64,000 bases of DNA, from contig NZ_JAVRHQ010000004.1 of assembly GCF_031846485.1 (NCBI RefSeq), positions 129,729 to 193,728 on the forward strand, in the 5' to 3' direction. The DNA is from Autumnicola tepida. Lineage in GTDB: Bacteria > Bacteroidota > Bacteroidia > Flavobacteriales > Flavobacteriaceae. The translations under genes and the position numbers were made by a program. Positions 17,237-25,477 of the stretch are shown here, in pieces; within the stretch, counting starts at the first letter, position 1; every line of letters begins with the position of its first letter. The notes below the pieces were generated by a model. That model worked only from the letters and a program-made list of their open reading frames with translations. It had not been told where the DNA came from and made no database searches.

Positions 17237-18178
17237 TTGTACAATCCTTTGATTTCTATTATCGTTCCTATTTACAATGCTGAGAACTATCTCTTTAATT
17301 GTATTGAGAGTATTTTAGGTCAATCTTATCAGAAATTTCAAATAATATTAGTTGATGATGGTTCTACAGATAACTCTTTGAGCATTTGCACAAAATTTGC
17401 TAGTAATGATGGCAGAATTAAAGTTTTGACCAAGTCAAATGGAGGAGTTAGCTCAGCCAGGAATGCAGGTTTAAAAAACAGCACCGGCAAATATATTCTG
17501 CAGATTGATGCTGATGATATCCTATTAGATGATGCTCTTTTAGAACTAGTTACTCAAGCAGAAAACAACGGCAGCGATATAGTAATTGGAGATTATATAA
17601 TTGAAAATTCATCATCAAAAGATATTGTTAGACATAAACCAATTATTGATTATGATCATTTGTTACTAATGATTTTAGAGGGTAAAGTTCATGCAGCTCT
17701 CTGGAACAAATTAATCAGTAAAAAACTCTTTTATGGTCTTCAATTTGAGGAAGGAAGAGATTACATGGAGGATAAGCTCATCTTAATCAAAATCTTGACT
17801 AAAAAGCCAAAAGTAAGTACTCTTCATAAAACGGTTTATAGATATATACAAAGAGAGACTTCTTATTCAAACAAGCTGTCCTCAGAATCTTTTTTAGCAT
17901 ATGAATTCGTAATCAATCAATCTGAAAAGTTGTTAAGTGAAAATCCGCAGTTTCTCAAACCTATTAGAAACATGAAGCTTTCCTATAAACTTTTTGTTTT
18001 ACTTAACAGGGAACAATCCGGGACTGGAATAGCAAACATTTTTCATGAAGTCAATGATGAAGTCTTTGGGAACAATTCTCTCTCTCCAGTTCACAAAATT
18101 CTGCTTTGGTCCGCAATAAATAATTTTAATTTACCTCTAAAAATCTATCGCTTCCAAAGAGCTTTAGTAAGAAATTAA
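17237..18178 (+). CDS. Glycosyltransferase family 2
   Basis: A 313-residue GT-A fold transferase. It starts at TTG (17237) giving M-Y-N-P-L-I-S-I-I-V-P-I-Y-N; no nearer ATG fits. D-D-G-S-T-D-N-S and the metal-binding D-A-D-D are present, and an acidic E-D-K-L block lies at about residue 178. It probably adds one sugar of the locus 1 repeat unit at the cytosolic face. Donor and acceptor cannot be read from sequence. Confidence 0.88.
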   Translation: MYNPLISIIVPIYNAENYLFNCIESILGQSYQKFQIILVDDGSTDNSLSICTKFASNDGRIKVLTKSNGGVSSARNAGLKNSTGKYILQIDADDILLDDALLELVTQAENNGSDIVIGDYIIENSSSKDIVRHKPIIDYDHLLLMILEGKVHAALWNKLISKKLFYGLQFEEGRDYMEDKLILIKILTKKPKVSTLHKTVYRYIQRETSYSNKLSSESFLAYEFVINQSEKLLSENPQFLKPIRNMKLSYKLFVLLNREQSGTGIANIFHEVNDEVFGNNSLSPVHKILLWSAINNFNLPLKIYRFQRALVRN

Positions 18179-18203
18179 ACATCCTGGTTAGAACTATCGA
18201 CTA

Positions 18204-19997
18204 ATGGCAAAATACGTCTTCATTACCTACTTTAACGAGCAACCTCAACAGATTGTCAAGGACAATTTACAAAAGGTTTGTGATAGATTAACTCCTATTG
18301 AAATTAAACCCTACGTAAAACATACCATTTTTAAGAGCGCCTTTTCTAAAAATACCTTTATAGCCGCTCAAAATGATGAAATAATAAAGGACACCTCTTT
18401 TGTAGAAATGGGTAAAGTCTATTCCGAAACAAATGAATATAAGAGTGTGGGTAAAGATGTACCAGATGGCTCTTATGCTTTCATTCGTTTTAACGAGAAC
18501 AACTTGGAATTTTTTTGTGACTCCTTTGGGTCAAGAACACTCTGGTACTACTATGATTCCGAAAAGATCATTCTTTCTACATCTCAAAGAGCTATTACAA
18601 TGTTAAAAGGAACTTACAAGGTCGAAAAATCTACTTTATCCTGGTTTTTGTCGTCTGGTACTCAAGGAGTTTTTTCTTCGTGGGATTCAAATATTAAAAT
18701 GGTTTTACCCAGAACTCTGTATAACTTTAATTTCTCTAACTGGAATTTGACAGAAAAAGATAAGTGTGATAATAATTATGAGATAGAGAGTAATTTTTCT
18801 TTTAAGGAAATAAAAGAAAAATTTACTTCAGAACTAGTGAAAAATATTGTTTCCTCTTTAGATCGAAATAATCCCAAAGAAATACTTTTGCCTCTCTCTG
18901 GAGGCAATGATAGTAGACTACTTCTTTATTTGACGGAAAAATATCCTAATTTATCTACTGTTGATCTTATAAATTGGGGCGTTCCATCTGATGGATCTGT
19001 TTTTAATGATAAGGTAGCTTCCAGAAAAATCGCCCACTGTTATAAAAGGAAATATCTGGATATTGTAATACCATCAGAAGTAGAGGATAAAGATAAGCTT
19101 CTGCACGACTTTGTTCTCCACAGTGAAGGCAGAATTGATCATTTTAACGCATATACAGATTCCTTTAAATTTTGGAGTGGTCTAACCCAAAAAGGATACA
19201 AAGTAGTAGTGCGCGGAGATATTCCTTTCACTGAAGGACTAGATTTGAATAATATAATGGCCCGCACCCATACGGGAATAAATAAATTTACAGACTACGA
19301 AAATTATGAGGATTACGATCTTAATGGTTTTTTTGACCTGCAAAAAGATCCTGCAAACTTGAACAAGAAAAATAGAGAGTCATACCTACAGTGGAGAGAT
19401 AGACTTTATGTTAGTTTAAGAATTCCAGTTGTTATTTCTACCTTTAACGACATAACTGCATCTTATATGGAGAGTAGATCTCCTATAATGTCGGGTAAAC
19501 TTTTTCATCTATACTCCACCCTGGAGGATAGAAAAAAAGGTAACAAGAAAATTATTGTTGATTTGAGTAAGCAACTAGATAAAAGCGGTGTTTCCTTTGC
19601 AGCTAGTCCCTCAATACCTAACCAAGCAAATATTTTTAAAAATGACACAGGGATAAAATTTTTGAAGGACTATCTCGAACAACTCTCGGGAAACAAACAT
19701 TTTTCTTCTAGCCTGATTGCAAGCGTGCAGGACAAATTAGAAAAACTGGAACTGAAACCAAATGGTTCAAACACTTTTGTGTCGAAGTTTCAAATCCTGT
19801 TATCCGAAAATTTGCCAATGCGAGTTAAGGCATACTTGAAAAGCAAAAAGAAATTGCATCTAGATCCCATTACCATTGCTTACCGCCTGGTTATGGTTGA
19901 CAAAATTCTTAAAATGTATCAGAACGATAGTAGATACTTGTATGGCATTAAAAACGATACAATCGGAGAAGTTCCACTAAAAAGTTTAAAAGGTTAA
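18204..19997 (+). CDS. Asparagine synthase-like protein lacking the glutaminase cysteine
   Basis: 597 residues with an AsnB-like layout. The N-terminal half keeps parts of the Ntn glutaminase fold (D-G-S-Y-A-F-I at 88-94; D-S-F-G-S-R-T-L-W-Y-Y-Y at 106-117, compare D-x-F-G-x-R-P-L-Y-Y) but begins M-A-K-Y, so the essential cysteine after Met1 is absent. The C-terminal half carries a complete PP-loop S-G-G-N-D-S (232-237). It could activate a carboxylate as an adenylate and use free ammonia or another amine. In a polysaccharide cluster, amidation of a uronic acid is a plausible job. It may be a functional partner of the PP-loop protein at 13703. Confidence 0.7.
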   Translation: MAKYVFITYFNEQPQQIVKDNLQKVCDRLTPIEIKPYVKHTIFKSAFSKNTFIAAQNDEIIKDTSFVEMGKVYSETNEYKSVGKDVPDGSYAFIRFNENNLEFFCDSFGSRTLWYYYDSEKIILSTSQRAITMLKGTYKVEKSTLSWFLSSGTQGVFSSWDSNIKMVLPRTLYNFNFSNWNLTEKDKCDNNYEIESNFSFKEIKEKFTSELVKNIVSSLDRNNPKEILLPLSGGNDSRLLLYLTEKYPNLSTVDLINWGVPSDGSVFNDKVASRKIAHCYKRKYLDIVIPSEVEDKDKLLHDFVLHSEGRIDHFNAYTDSFKFWSGLTQKGYKVVVRGDIPFTEGLDLNNIMARTHTGINKFTDYENYEDYDLNGFFDLQKDPANLNKKNRESYLQWRDRLYVSLRIPVVISTFNDITASYMESRSPIMSGKLFHLYSTLEDRKKGNKKIIVDLSKQLDKSGVSFAASPSIPNQANIFKNDTGIKFLKDYLEQLSGNKHFSSSLIASVQDKLEKLELKPNGSNTFVSKFQILLSENLPMRVKAYLKSKKKLHLDPITIAYRLVMVDKILKMYQNDSRYLYGIKNDTIGEVPLKSLKG

Positions 19998-21113
19998 ATG
20001 GAGCGAATTCTGCATATAGTAGGGCGAATGGATAGGGCAGGTGCTGAAACAATGATAATGAACCTTTATAGAGCTATTGATCGCAAGAATTTTCAATTTG
20101 ATTTCTTATACTTCACTGGCGAGGTATGTGATTATGATCATGAAATAGAACTTTTAGGAGGTAAAATTTATAGGCTTCCTTCTGAAGAATTTAGCAATCC
20201 ATTAAAAAAAATGCTTGCTGTAAACCAATTTTTAAAGAAGGAAAATCATATAAAAACTATACATTGTCACATGCTTTTGAGTAGCGGGTTTCATTTGTTA
20301 GCAGCCTATCTAGCCGGTGTAAAAAAACGAATTGTTCATTCCCACAGCACAAGTAATAAAAATAATCGCAAAGCGATATATAACCTTCCATACAAAAAAC
20401 TATCTCAAGTCCTTATAAATAATCTTGCTACTCAATTTATCGCCTGCGGTAAAGAAGCTGGATCTTTTTTATTTCCGTATCGCAAAAAATTTATTGTTCT
20501 TCCTAATGCTATTGACACTGCCCTGTTTAATGAGATAGGAAAAAAGAAGTCGAGCTTTCTCCGTGACCTCTTGAAAATTCCCAGAGAAACGTTGATCATA
20601 GTACAAGTCGGCAGATTTAATCATATAAAAAACCATAGTTTTACACTGAAACTAGCCAGATTTATGAAAGAACAAAATAAAGACTTTCATTTTGTATTTG
20701 TAGGTAATGGTTCTTTATTAAAAGAATTCCAGGATAAATCTAGAAAGGATGGTTTAAAAAATAACCTTTCGTTTTTAGGATTAAGAGAAGACATTCCGGA
20801 AATTCTTGCAGGTTCAGATGTAATGATCCTACCGTCCTTACACGAAGGTTTTCCCGTTGTACTAGTGGAATCTCAATCTGTTGGAATCCCTGCAATAGTT
20901 TCAAATACGGTTTCGAATGAAGTTGATTTAGGGGTGGGACTGATCACCTTTAGATCATTAAATTCCTCCCTCCAACAATGGTGTGATGATTTATTCGCTG
21001 TTCAAAAGAAAAGTTGGATGAATGAACAGAAGAGATTAGAAATAATTAAAAAAAGTGGTTTTGATATACAATCAAGTAGCAAGAAAATAGAAGCCATTTA
21101 CTCTGCTGAATAA
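19998..21113 (+). CDS. Glycosyltransferase family 4
   Basis: A 371-residue GT-B transferase that starts at the base after the previous stop codon. N-terminal I-L-H-I-V-G-R-M-D-R-A-G-A-E-T-M-I-M-N-L is typical of EpsF-like GT4 enzymes; the C-terminal domain has V-G-R-F-N-H-I-K-N-H and the donor-binding H-E-G-F-P-V-V-L-V-E-S. Specificity is unknown. Confidence 0.9.
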   Translation: MERILHIVGRMDRAGAETMIMNLYRAIDRKNFQFDFLYFTGEVCDYDHEIELLGGKIYRLPSEEFSNPLKKMLAVNQFLKKENHIKTIHCHMLLSSGFHLLAAYLAGVKKRIVHSHSTSNKNNRKAIYNLPYKKLSQVLINNLATQFIACGKEAGSFLFPYRKKFIVLPNAIDTALFNEIGKKKSSFLRDLLKIPRETLIIVQVGRFNHIKNHSFTLKLARFMKEQNKDFHFVFVGNGSLLKEFQDKSRKDGLKNNLSFLGLREDIPEILAGSDVMILPSLHEGFPVVLVESQSVGIPAIVSNTVSNEVDLGVGLITFRSLNSSLQQWCDDLFAVQKKSWMNEQKRLEIIKKSGFDIQSSSKKIEAIYSAE

Positions 21114-21123
21114 AAATAGTGAA

Positions 21124-22212
21124 GTGACAATAGATTTTATACCTATACAATTTTATACTTCGTTTTATTACTACACGATGTTAGCTGTTGTTCTATTCAC
21201 AGTTTTACATACGCAGATAATAGCCATTGATAATTATTTAAATTTAAAATACATACGAACCACCGGAATAAGTCTGTTCCTTTTCGTTTTAGCATATATA
21301 GGCCTTCGTCCTATCGACGGAGTCTTTATTGACATGGTCACTTATGCTAAAATGTTTGAAAGATTTGAAAATTCACCAAATCTCTCAGTAGAGTACGATT
21401 TTCTCTTTTATTTTCTAATGTTCGGAGCTTCAAAGATAATGACGGTCCAGGCATTCTTTTTCCTTTGTGCAACTTTATATGTGGTTCCATTGTTCTTAGC
21501 CTGCAAAAAATGGTTTGCACAATACTGGTTCTACGGCTTTTTAATGCTCGTAATATCCTTTTCCTTTTGGGCTTACGGGACTAATGGTATTCGTAACGGA
21601 ATAGCAACTTCTATATTTTTATTTGCAATTTCAAGAGAAAAACGACGGAATCAAATTGTTTGGCTTCTGGTTTCAATTGGGATGCATAAGTCTATGCTTT
21701 TACCAGCCTTTGGTTTTTTTACTACCCAGATAAATAATTCTTCAAGTATTTACCTAAAGTTTTGGTTGATCAGTATCCCTTTATCTCTATTTGCGGGATC
21801 TTTTCTTGAAACGGCGATAACCAATTTGGGATTTGGGGATGACCGTATGGGTATGTATTTGACAGATGATGATTTCGGATCTGGTTATAACAGGGGTTTC
21901 AGATGGGATTTTCTCCTCTATAGCGCCACAGGTGTTGTTGCAGGTTGGTATATGATATTCAAGAGAAACTTTAAAGATAAACTCTATTCTAGGCTGTTTA
22001 ATATTTATCTTTTTGCAAATGGTTTTTGGATACTCATAATTACTGCAAGTTTCTCCAATAGGTTTGCTTATTTGTCCTGGTTTCTATTAGGTATAATTAT
22101 AATTTACCCGCTTTTAAAGGGAGAAATATTCAAATCTCAGCACAAGAAAATAGGAGGAGTTATCCTTGGATATTTTCTCTTCACCTATATAATGAATGTT
22201 ATTCTAATCTAA
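21124..22212 (+). CDS. EpsG-type polysaccharide polymerase (Wzy role), locus 1
   Basis: A 362-residue membrane protein with about ten hydrophobic segments, starting at GTG (21124). The pattern of the EpsG family is visible: L-R-P-I-D-G-V-F-I-D-M-V-T-Y after the second or third segment, a W-A-Y-G-T-N-G-I-R-N-G-I-A block, and M-H-K-S-M-L-L-P-A. These proteins act as Wzy-like polymerases on the periplasmic side. It shares one base with the following glycosyltransferase start. Confidence 0.82.
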   Translation: MTIDFIPIQFYTSFYYYTMLAVVLFTVLHTQIIAIDNYLNLKYIRTTGISLFLFVLAYIGLRPIDGVFIDMVTYAKMFERFENSPNLSVEYDFLFYFLMFGASKIMTVQAFFFLCATLYVVPLFLACKKWFAQYWFYGFLMLVISFSFWAYGTNGIRNGIATSIFLFAISREKRRNQIVWLLVSIGMHKSMLLPAFGFFTTQINNSSSIYLKFWLISIPLSLFAGSFLETAITNLGFGDDRMGMYLTDDDFGSGYNRGFRWDFLLYSATGVVAGWYMIFKRNFKDKLYSRLFNIYLFANGFWILIITASFSNRFAYLSWFLLGIIIIYPLLKGEIFKSQHKKIGGVILGYFLFTYIMNVILI

Positions 22213-23123
22213 TGGAAAAACTTACCGTATTCACAGCTACATACAATCGCGCATATTGTTTACCTCAATTATATCAAAGTCTGCAAAAACAGACCTCTAA
22301 AGACTTTATATGGTTAGTAATAGACGACGGTTCAGAGGACAACACAAAAAGTCTGGTCGAAAGTTGGATTGCCGAGAAGGATTTATCCATTGTTTACATA
22401 TATCAGGAAAACAAGGGAATGTTAGGCGCCCATAATAAAGGATACGAAAATATCGACACTCCTCTTAGTGTCTGTATTGATTCTGATGATTTTATGCCTG
22501 ACGATGGAGTAGAAAAAATAATAAACCTCTGGGATAGCCACGGAAGTAATGCTTACGCAGGAATGGTTGGATTGGATATTTTCAAGAACGGAGATGTCAT
22601 TGGTACTAAATTCCCTAATAATCTGAAAAAAGCGACTTTCCAGGAATTGATAGATATACATAAAGTAAAAGGTGACAAAAAATATGTGTACCGGACGGAG
22701 GTGATAAGAAAATATTTACCATATCCTTTTTTTGAAGGAGAGAAATTTCCGGCTCAGGACTATGTTTACAGACAAATTGATCAGGACTATAAATTATTAG
22801 TCTTTAATGAGGTGTTTTGTGTCGTAGAATATCTTCCCGATGGAAATTCTAATAATAAAATAACCTCTTACCTTAAAAATCCTAATTCGTTTGCTTTCTA
22901 TAGGCTTGATAGAATGAAGAAAGCACATTCCTTTTCTCTAAGATTTAAACAGGCTGTTCATTTTGTTTCCAGTAGTATTATAGCTAACAATAAAAATTTC
23001 TTTGGAGCTACAGAACATAAATACACAACAATGATGGCATTGCCATTTGGGTATCTCCTATCTCTTTATTTGAAAAACACTAAAAAGAAGGCGGGTTTTA
23101 ATGTTCCAAACAAAAAAGTGTAA
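22212..23123 (+). CDS. Glycosyltransferase family 2
   Basis: 303 residues. L-T-V-F-T-A-T-Y-N-R-A opens the GT-A domain, followed by I-D-D-G-S-E-D-N-T and the D-S-D-D metal site. F-P-A-Q-D-Y-V-Y lies near residue 180. The N-terminal arrangement resembles capsular GT2 enzymes of Gram-positive and Bacteroidota loci. Start overlaps the polymerase gene by one base, so coupling is likely. Confidence 0.88.
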   Translation: MEKLTVFTATYNRAYCLPQLYQSLQKQTSKDFIWLVIDDGSEDNTKSLVESWIAEKDLSIVYIYQENKGMLGAHNKGYENIDTPLSVCIDSDDFMPDDGVEKIINLWDSHGSNAYAGMVGLDIFKNGDVIGTKFPNNLKKATFQELIDIHKVKGDKKYVYRTEVIRKYLPYPFFEGEKFPAQDYVYRQIDQDYKLLVFNEVFCVVEYLPDGNSNNKITSYLKNPNSFAFYRLDRMKKAHSFSLRFKQAVHFVSSSIIANNKNFFGATEHKYTTMMALPFGYLLSLYLKNTKKKAGFNVPNKKV

Positions 23124-23127
23124 ATAT

Positions 23128-24318
23128 ATGCCAAACAAAAAAATCTGTATTATTATAGGTTCAGCAATGAACCTGCACGGGTTGTATAGAGACCAGTTTA
23201 AATTTTTGAGAGCAAATGGGTATGAAATTACCGGACTTGCACCTGCCGGTGTAGAACATGAATGGCTTAGAGAACAGGGATTTAAAACCGAAATTATTCA
23301 TTTAAAAAGAGAACCCTCTGTTTTTCATGACCTATACAGTCTACTTAAGTTAACCTGGTTTTTTATATTTAATCGATTTGACATAATAAATATCTCTACA
23401 CCAAAAGCTTCTTTAATAGGCTCTCTTGCTGCTTACTTTTCTTTCCACAGAAATATTGTTTACAACCTTCGCGGCCGTGCATATGAAAGCACCACCGGGT
23501 TTACCCGCTTTTTTTATGAAAAAATTGAAAAATTGGTATGTACATTATCATTAATTGTTCTAAGCGATTCCAAGGAAATAAGAAAGGATGTAATAGAAAA
23601 AAATATTTGTAGAGCAGAAAAAATAGTAGTTTTCGGCTCTGGTTCTAGTAATGGGGTTGATTTAAAAAAGTTTAGGAAGACAGCTAAAACAAATGAAGAA
23701 AGGGTAAGCATTAGAAAAGACTTAGGGTTAAATGACCATGATATATTAATTCTTAATTCAGGGCGTTTAAGGAATGATAAGGGAATTAATGAACTTGTAA
23801 GGGCATTCAATTCCTTGTCTCAAAAGTATTCTCACATCCATTTGTTGCTACAAGGAAAATATGAAAATTTTGATCCATTAGAAGAAGACGTCCTTGCTTG
23901 TATAAAAAGCCATCCGAGAATTCATCAGGCAGGCTGGGTGAAGGATGTTCAAAATTATTTTGCAGCAGCCGATATTTTTGCCTTTCCATCTCATCGTGAA
24001 GGTTTCGGCAATGTCGCCATTGAAGCTTCAGCAATGGAATTACCAGTAGTTGCTTTTGACGTAGTTGGTTGCCGAGAAAGTATTAAAGCAAATGTTTCCG
24101 GTCTTCTTTGTGAGTATATCAATTACAAATCATTTGAAAGAGGCCTTGAAAAGCTAATTGATGATTCAGAGTTAAGAAACTCCATGGGTCAAAAAGGGAG
24201 AACTAGGGTAGAAAAGGAATTTGACTCTCAGAAGATTTGGCAGCAGTTACTAAATGTATATGATACCATTATCAAAGAAAAATTAAACCAAACAGAAGAT
24301 CCTGCTTTAGAAAATTAA
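23128..24318 (+). CDS. Glycosyltransferase family 4
   Basis: The ATG at 23128 gives M-P-N-K-K-I-C-I-I-I-G-S, the usual GT4 beginning, and 396 residues; an in-frame ATG at 23101 lies inside the previous gene and is less likely. Both ATG regions share a similar C-C-A-A-A-C-A-A-A-A-A-A run, a small local duplication. The C-terminal domain contains N-S-G-R-L-R-N-D-K-G-I and S-H-R-E-G-F-G-N-V-A-I-E-A-S. The N-terminal half resembles WcaL/PelF-type enzymes with N-L-R-G-R-A. It would add a sugar to the locus 1 unit. Confidence 0.88.
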   Translation: MPNKKICIIIGSAMNLHGLYRDQFKFLRANGYEITGLAPAGVEHEWLREQGFKTEIIHLKREPSVFHDLYSLLKLTWFFIFNRFDIINISTPKASLIGSLAAYFSFHRNIVYNLRGRAYESTTGFTRFFYEKIEKLVCTLSLIVLSDSKEIRKDVIEKNICRAEKIVVFGSGSSNGVDLKKFRKTAKTNEERVSIRKDLGLNDHDILILNSGRLRNDKGINELVRAFNSLSQKYSHIHLLLQGKYENFDPLEEDVLACIKSHPRIHQAGWVKDVQNYFAAADIFAFPSHREGFGNVAIEASAMELPVVAFDVVGCRESIKANVSGLLCEYINYKSFERGLEKLIDDSELRNSMGQKGRTRVEKEFDSQKIWQQLLNVYDTIIKEKLNQTEDPALEN

Positions 24319-24671
24319 TGTCAATAAAAAAACCAAGACAGATGAACAAATTAAACTTGCACTTCAAAAATAAAGAACATTTGACAGCTTTATTAAATGA
24401 CACCACGTTTTCCTTAGAAATTCAATATCTCAATCCAGAAAGATTTGATGATTACAATTTAGAACTGATTGACCCCTCTGAATATCATCAGGAGTTAGAT
24501 ACAGAGGAAGTCATTCTTGGTAAATTTGCGCGAGCCATAAAACGCTTGATCTTTTCAAATTCGACCTATCCAATAGATTATCTGAATACGATTCTTGTTT
24601 ATAGAAAAAATGGTCTGACACATAATAAACAGGTCATTATTGATTCTACTGATTTTAAATTAGATAATTAA
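24318..24671 (+). CDS. Hypothetical 117-residue protein at the end of the locus 1 core
   Basis: I do not recognise a family. The start overlaps the preceding stop by one base (TAATG), so it is probably the last gene of the core operon; a second Met at residue 9 is an alternative start. The product is soluble-looking, acidic in the middle (D-P-S-E-Y-H-Q-E-L-D-T-E-E) with a helix G-K-F-A-R-A-I-K-R-L-I-F and no signal peptide or TM segment. A small accessory role is all that can be suggested. Confidence 0.55.
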   Translation: MSIKKPRQMNKLNLHFKNKEHLTALLNDTTFSLEIQYLNPERFDDYNLELIDPSEYHQELDTEEVILGKFARAIKRLIFSNSTYPIDYLNTILVYRKNGLTHNKQVIIDSTDFKLDN

Positions 24672-24739
24672 TTTTTATTATTTATATTAACATTACAGTA
24701 CTTCTACCCTTTTATATAACCCATAAGAAGATAATTTTA

Positions 24740-24960
24740 TCCGTCGCTACGCGATTGTTTAATTCATTAATCAAATTCGATGCTTCCATTCGTGCTGATG
24801 GCCTTCGTCAGTTCGAGTGATTCACAAAACCTGTTCTCGACACGTTTTTCACCGTTCTTCTTCTTGATACTTTTTAAAAAGCTCTCGCTTTTTTAAAACA
24901 CTCGAAGTGACGAACGGCTCAAAAATACTGACGGTTTTGTGGAGTGTATCGAGAACACAC
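24740..24960. repeat. REP-like palindromic intergenic element
   Basis: The gap 24672-24978 has no gene. It contains complementary pieces: T-G-T-T-C-T-C-G-A-C-A-C near 24832 against G-T-G-T-A-T-C-G-A-G-A-A-C-A near 24946; ATTCACAAAACC against GGTTTTGTGGAGT; and G-A-G-T-G-A-T-T-C / C-T-C-G-A-A-G-T-G blocks. Such C-A-G-T-T-C-G-A-G-T-G and A-T-C-G-A-G-A-A-C strings are common in dispersed repeats of Flavobacteriaceae. It sits exactly between the end of the variable core and the export block, where a recombination point would be. Confidence 0.55.
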
Positions 24961-24978
24961 CAACCAAAATCTTTCAAT

Positions 24979-25273
24979 TATGAACATTCTTGATCAGGAC
25001 CTTATCCTGGAATTGTTTCGTTCGAATTACGAAATTTTCCTTGGCTGCTTATTCCTGGGGACCTTTGTAGTAACCTATTATCTTATTCCCAAAGTCCTAT
25101 GGGTAAGTAAAGAGAAAAAACTTACTGCCGCAGTTGTCGGTCGTAGTTCCCATACGGTGGAAACACCTTCCTTTGGAGGAGTGGCCTTTTTTTTTCACTC
25201 ATTTTCGTGCTTGAGTTTAATACAAAGTATTCGACTGAGTTATGTAAGAAACCATCACCATGGGAAGGAATGA
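24979..25273 (+). pseudogene. wecA remnant, 5' third only
   Basis: Starting at ATG 24979 the product reads M-N-I-L-D-Q-D-L-I-L-E-L-F-R and continues as the N-terminus of the polyprenyl-phosphate sugar-1-phosphate transferase up to I-Q-S-I-R-L-S-Y-V-R-N-H, then ends. A short stretch (F-H-S-F-S-C) looks frame-disturbed. W-V-S-K-E-K-K-L-T-A and S-S-H-T-V-E-T-P-S-F-G-G are closer to the copy at 58064 than to the intact neighbour at 25478. Catalytic loops are missing, so it is a non-functional third copy. Confidence 0.85.
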
Positions 25274-25413
25274 ATGATTAGGAACCGATTAAAGAACCTA
25301 AAGCTATACCTGGACGAAGTAATGGTCGGGGAATGGAAACAGGGAGGGAATATCCCGCTTTGGGATGGAAAAACAGCAGAAAGAAAAATTAAAATTTTAT
25401 TGAACATATATTA
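25274..25413 (+). pseudogene. Probable 3' tail of a UDP-GlcNAc 2-epimerase (wecB-like) gene
   Basis: The frame from 25274 encodes G-E-W-K-Q-G-G-N-I-P-L-W-D-G-K-T-A-E, which resembles the C-terminal end of WecB-type epimerases (W-D-G-K-T-A-E-R-I). After A-E the frame reads E-K-L-K-F-Y-stop; one extra A would restore A-E-R-K-I-K-I-L-L-N-I-Y. Nothing of the catalytic body remains. It directly follows the wecA remnant, so the two pieces mark a deletion joint. Identification rests on a short match only. Confidence 0.4.
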
Positions 25414-25477
25414 ATTGCTTACCACAACCAATCTCCCTGCAGATCAGGTTAACTACTAACCCGATAAATTAACAAAA

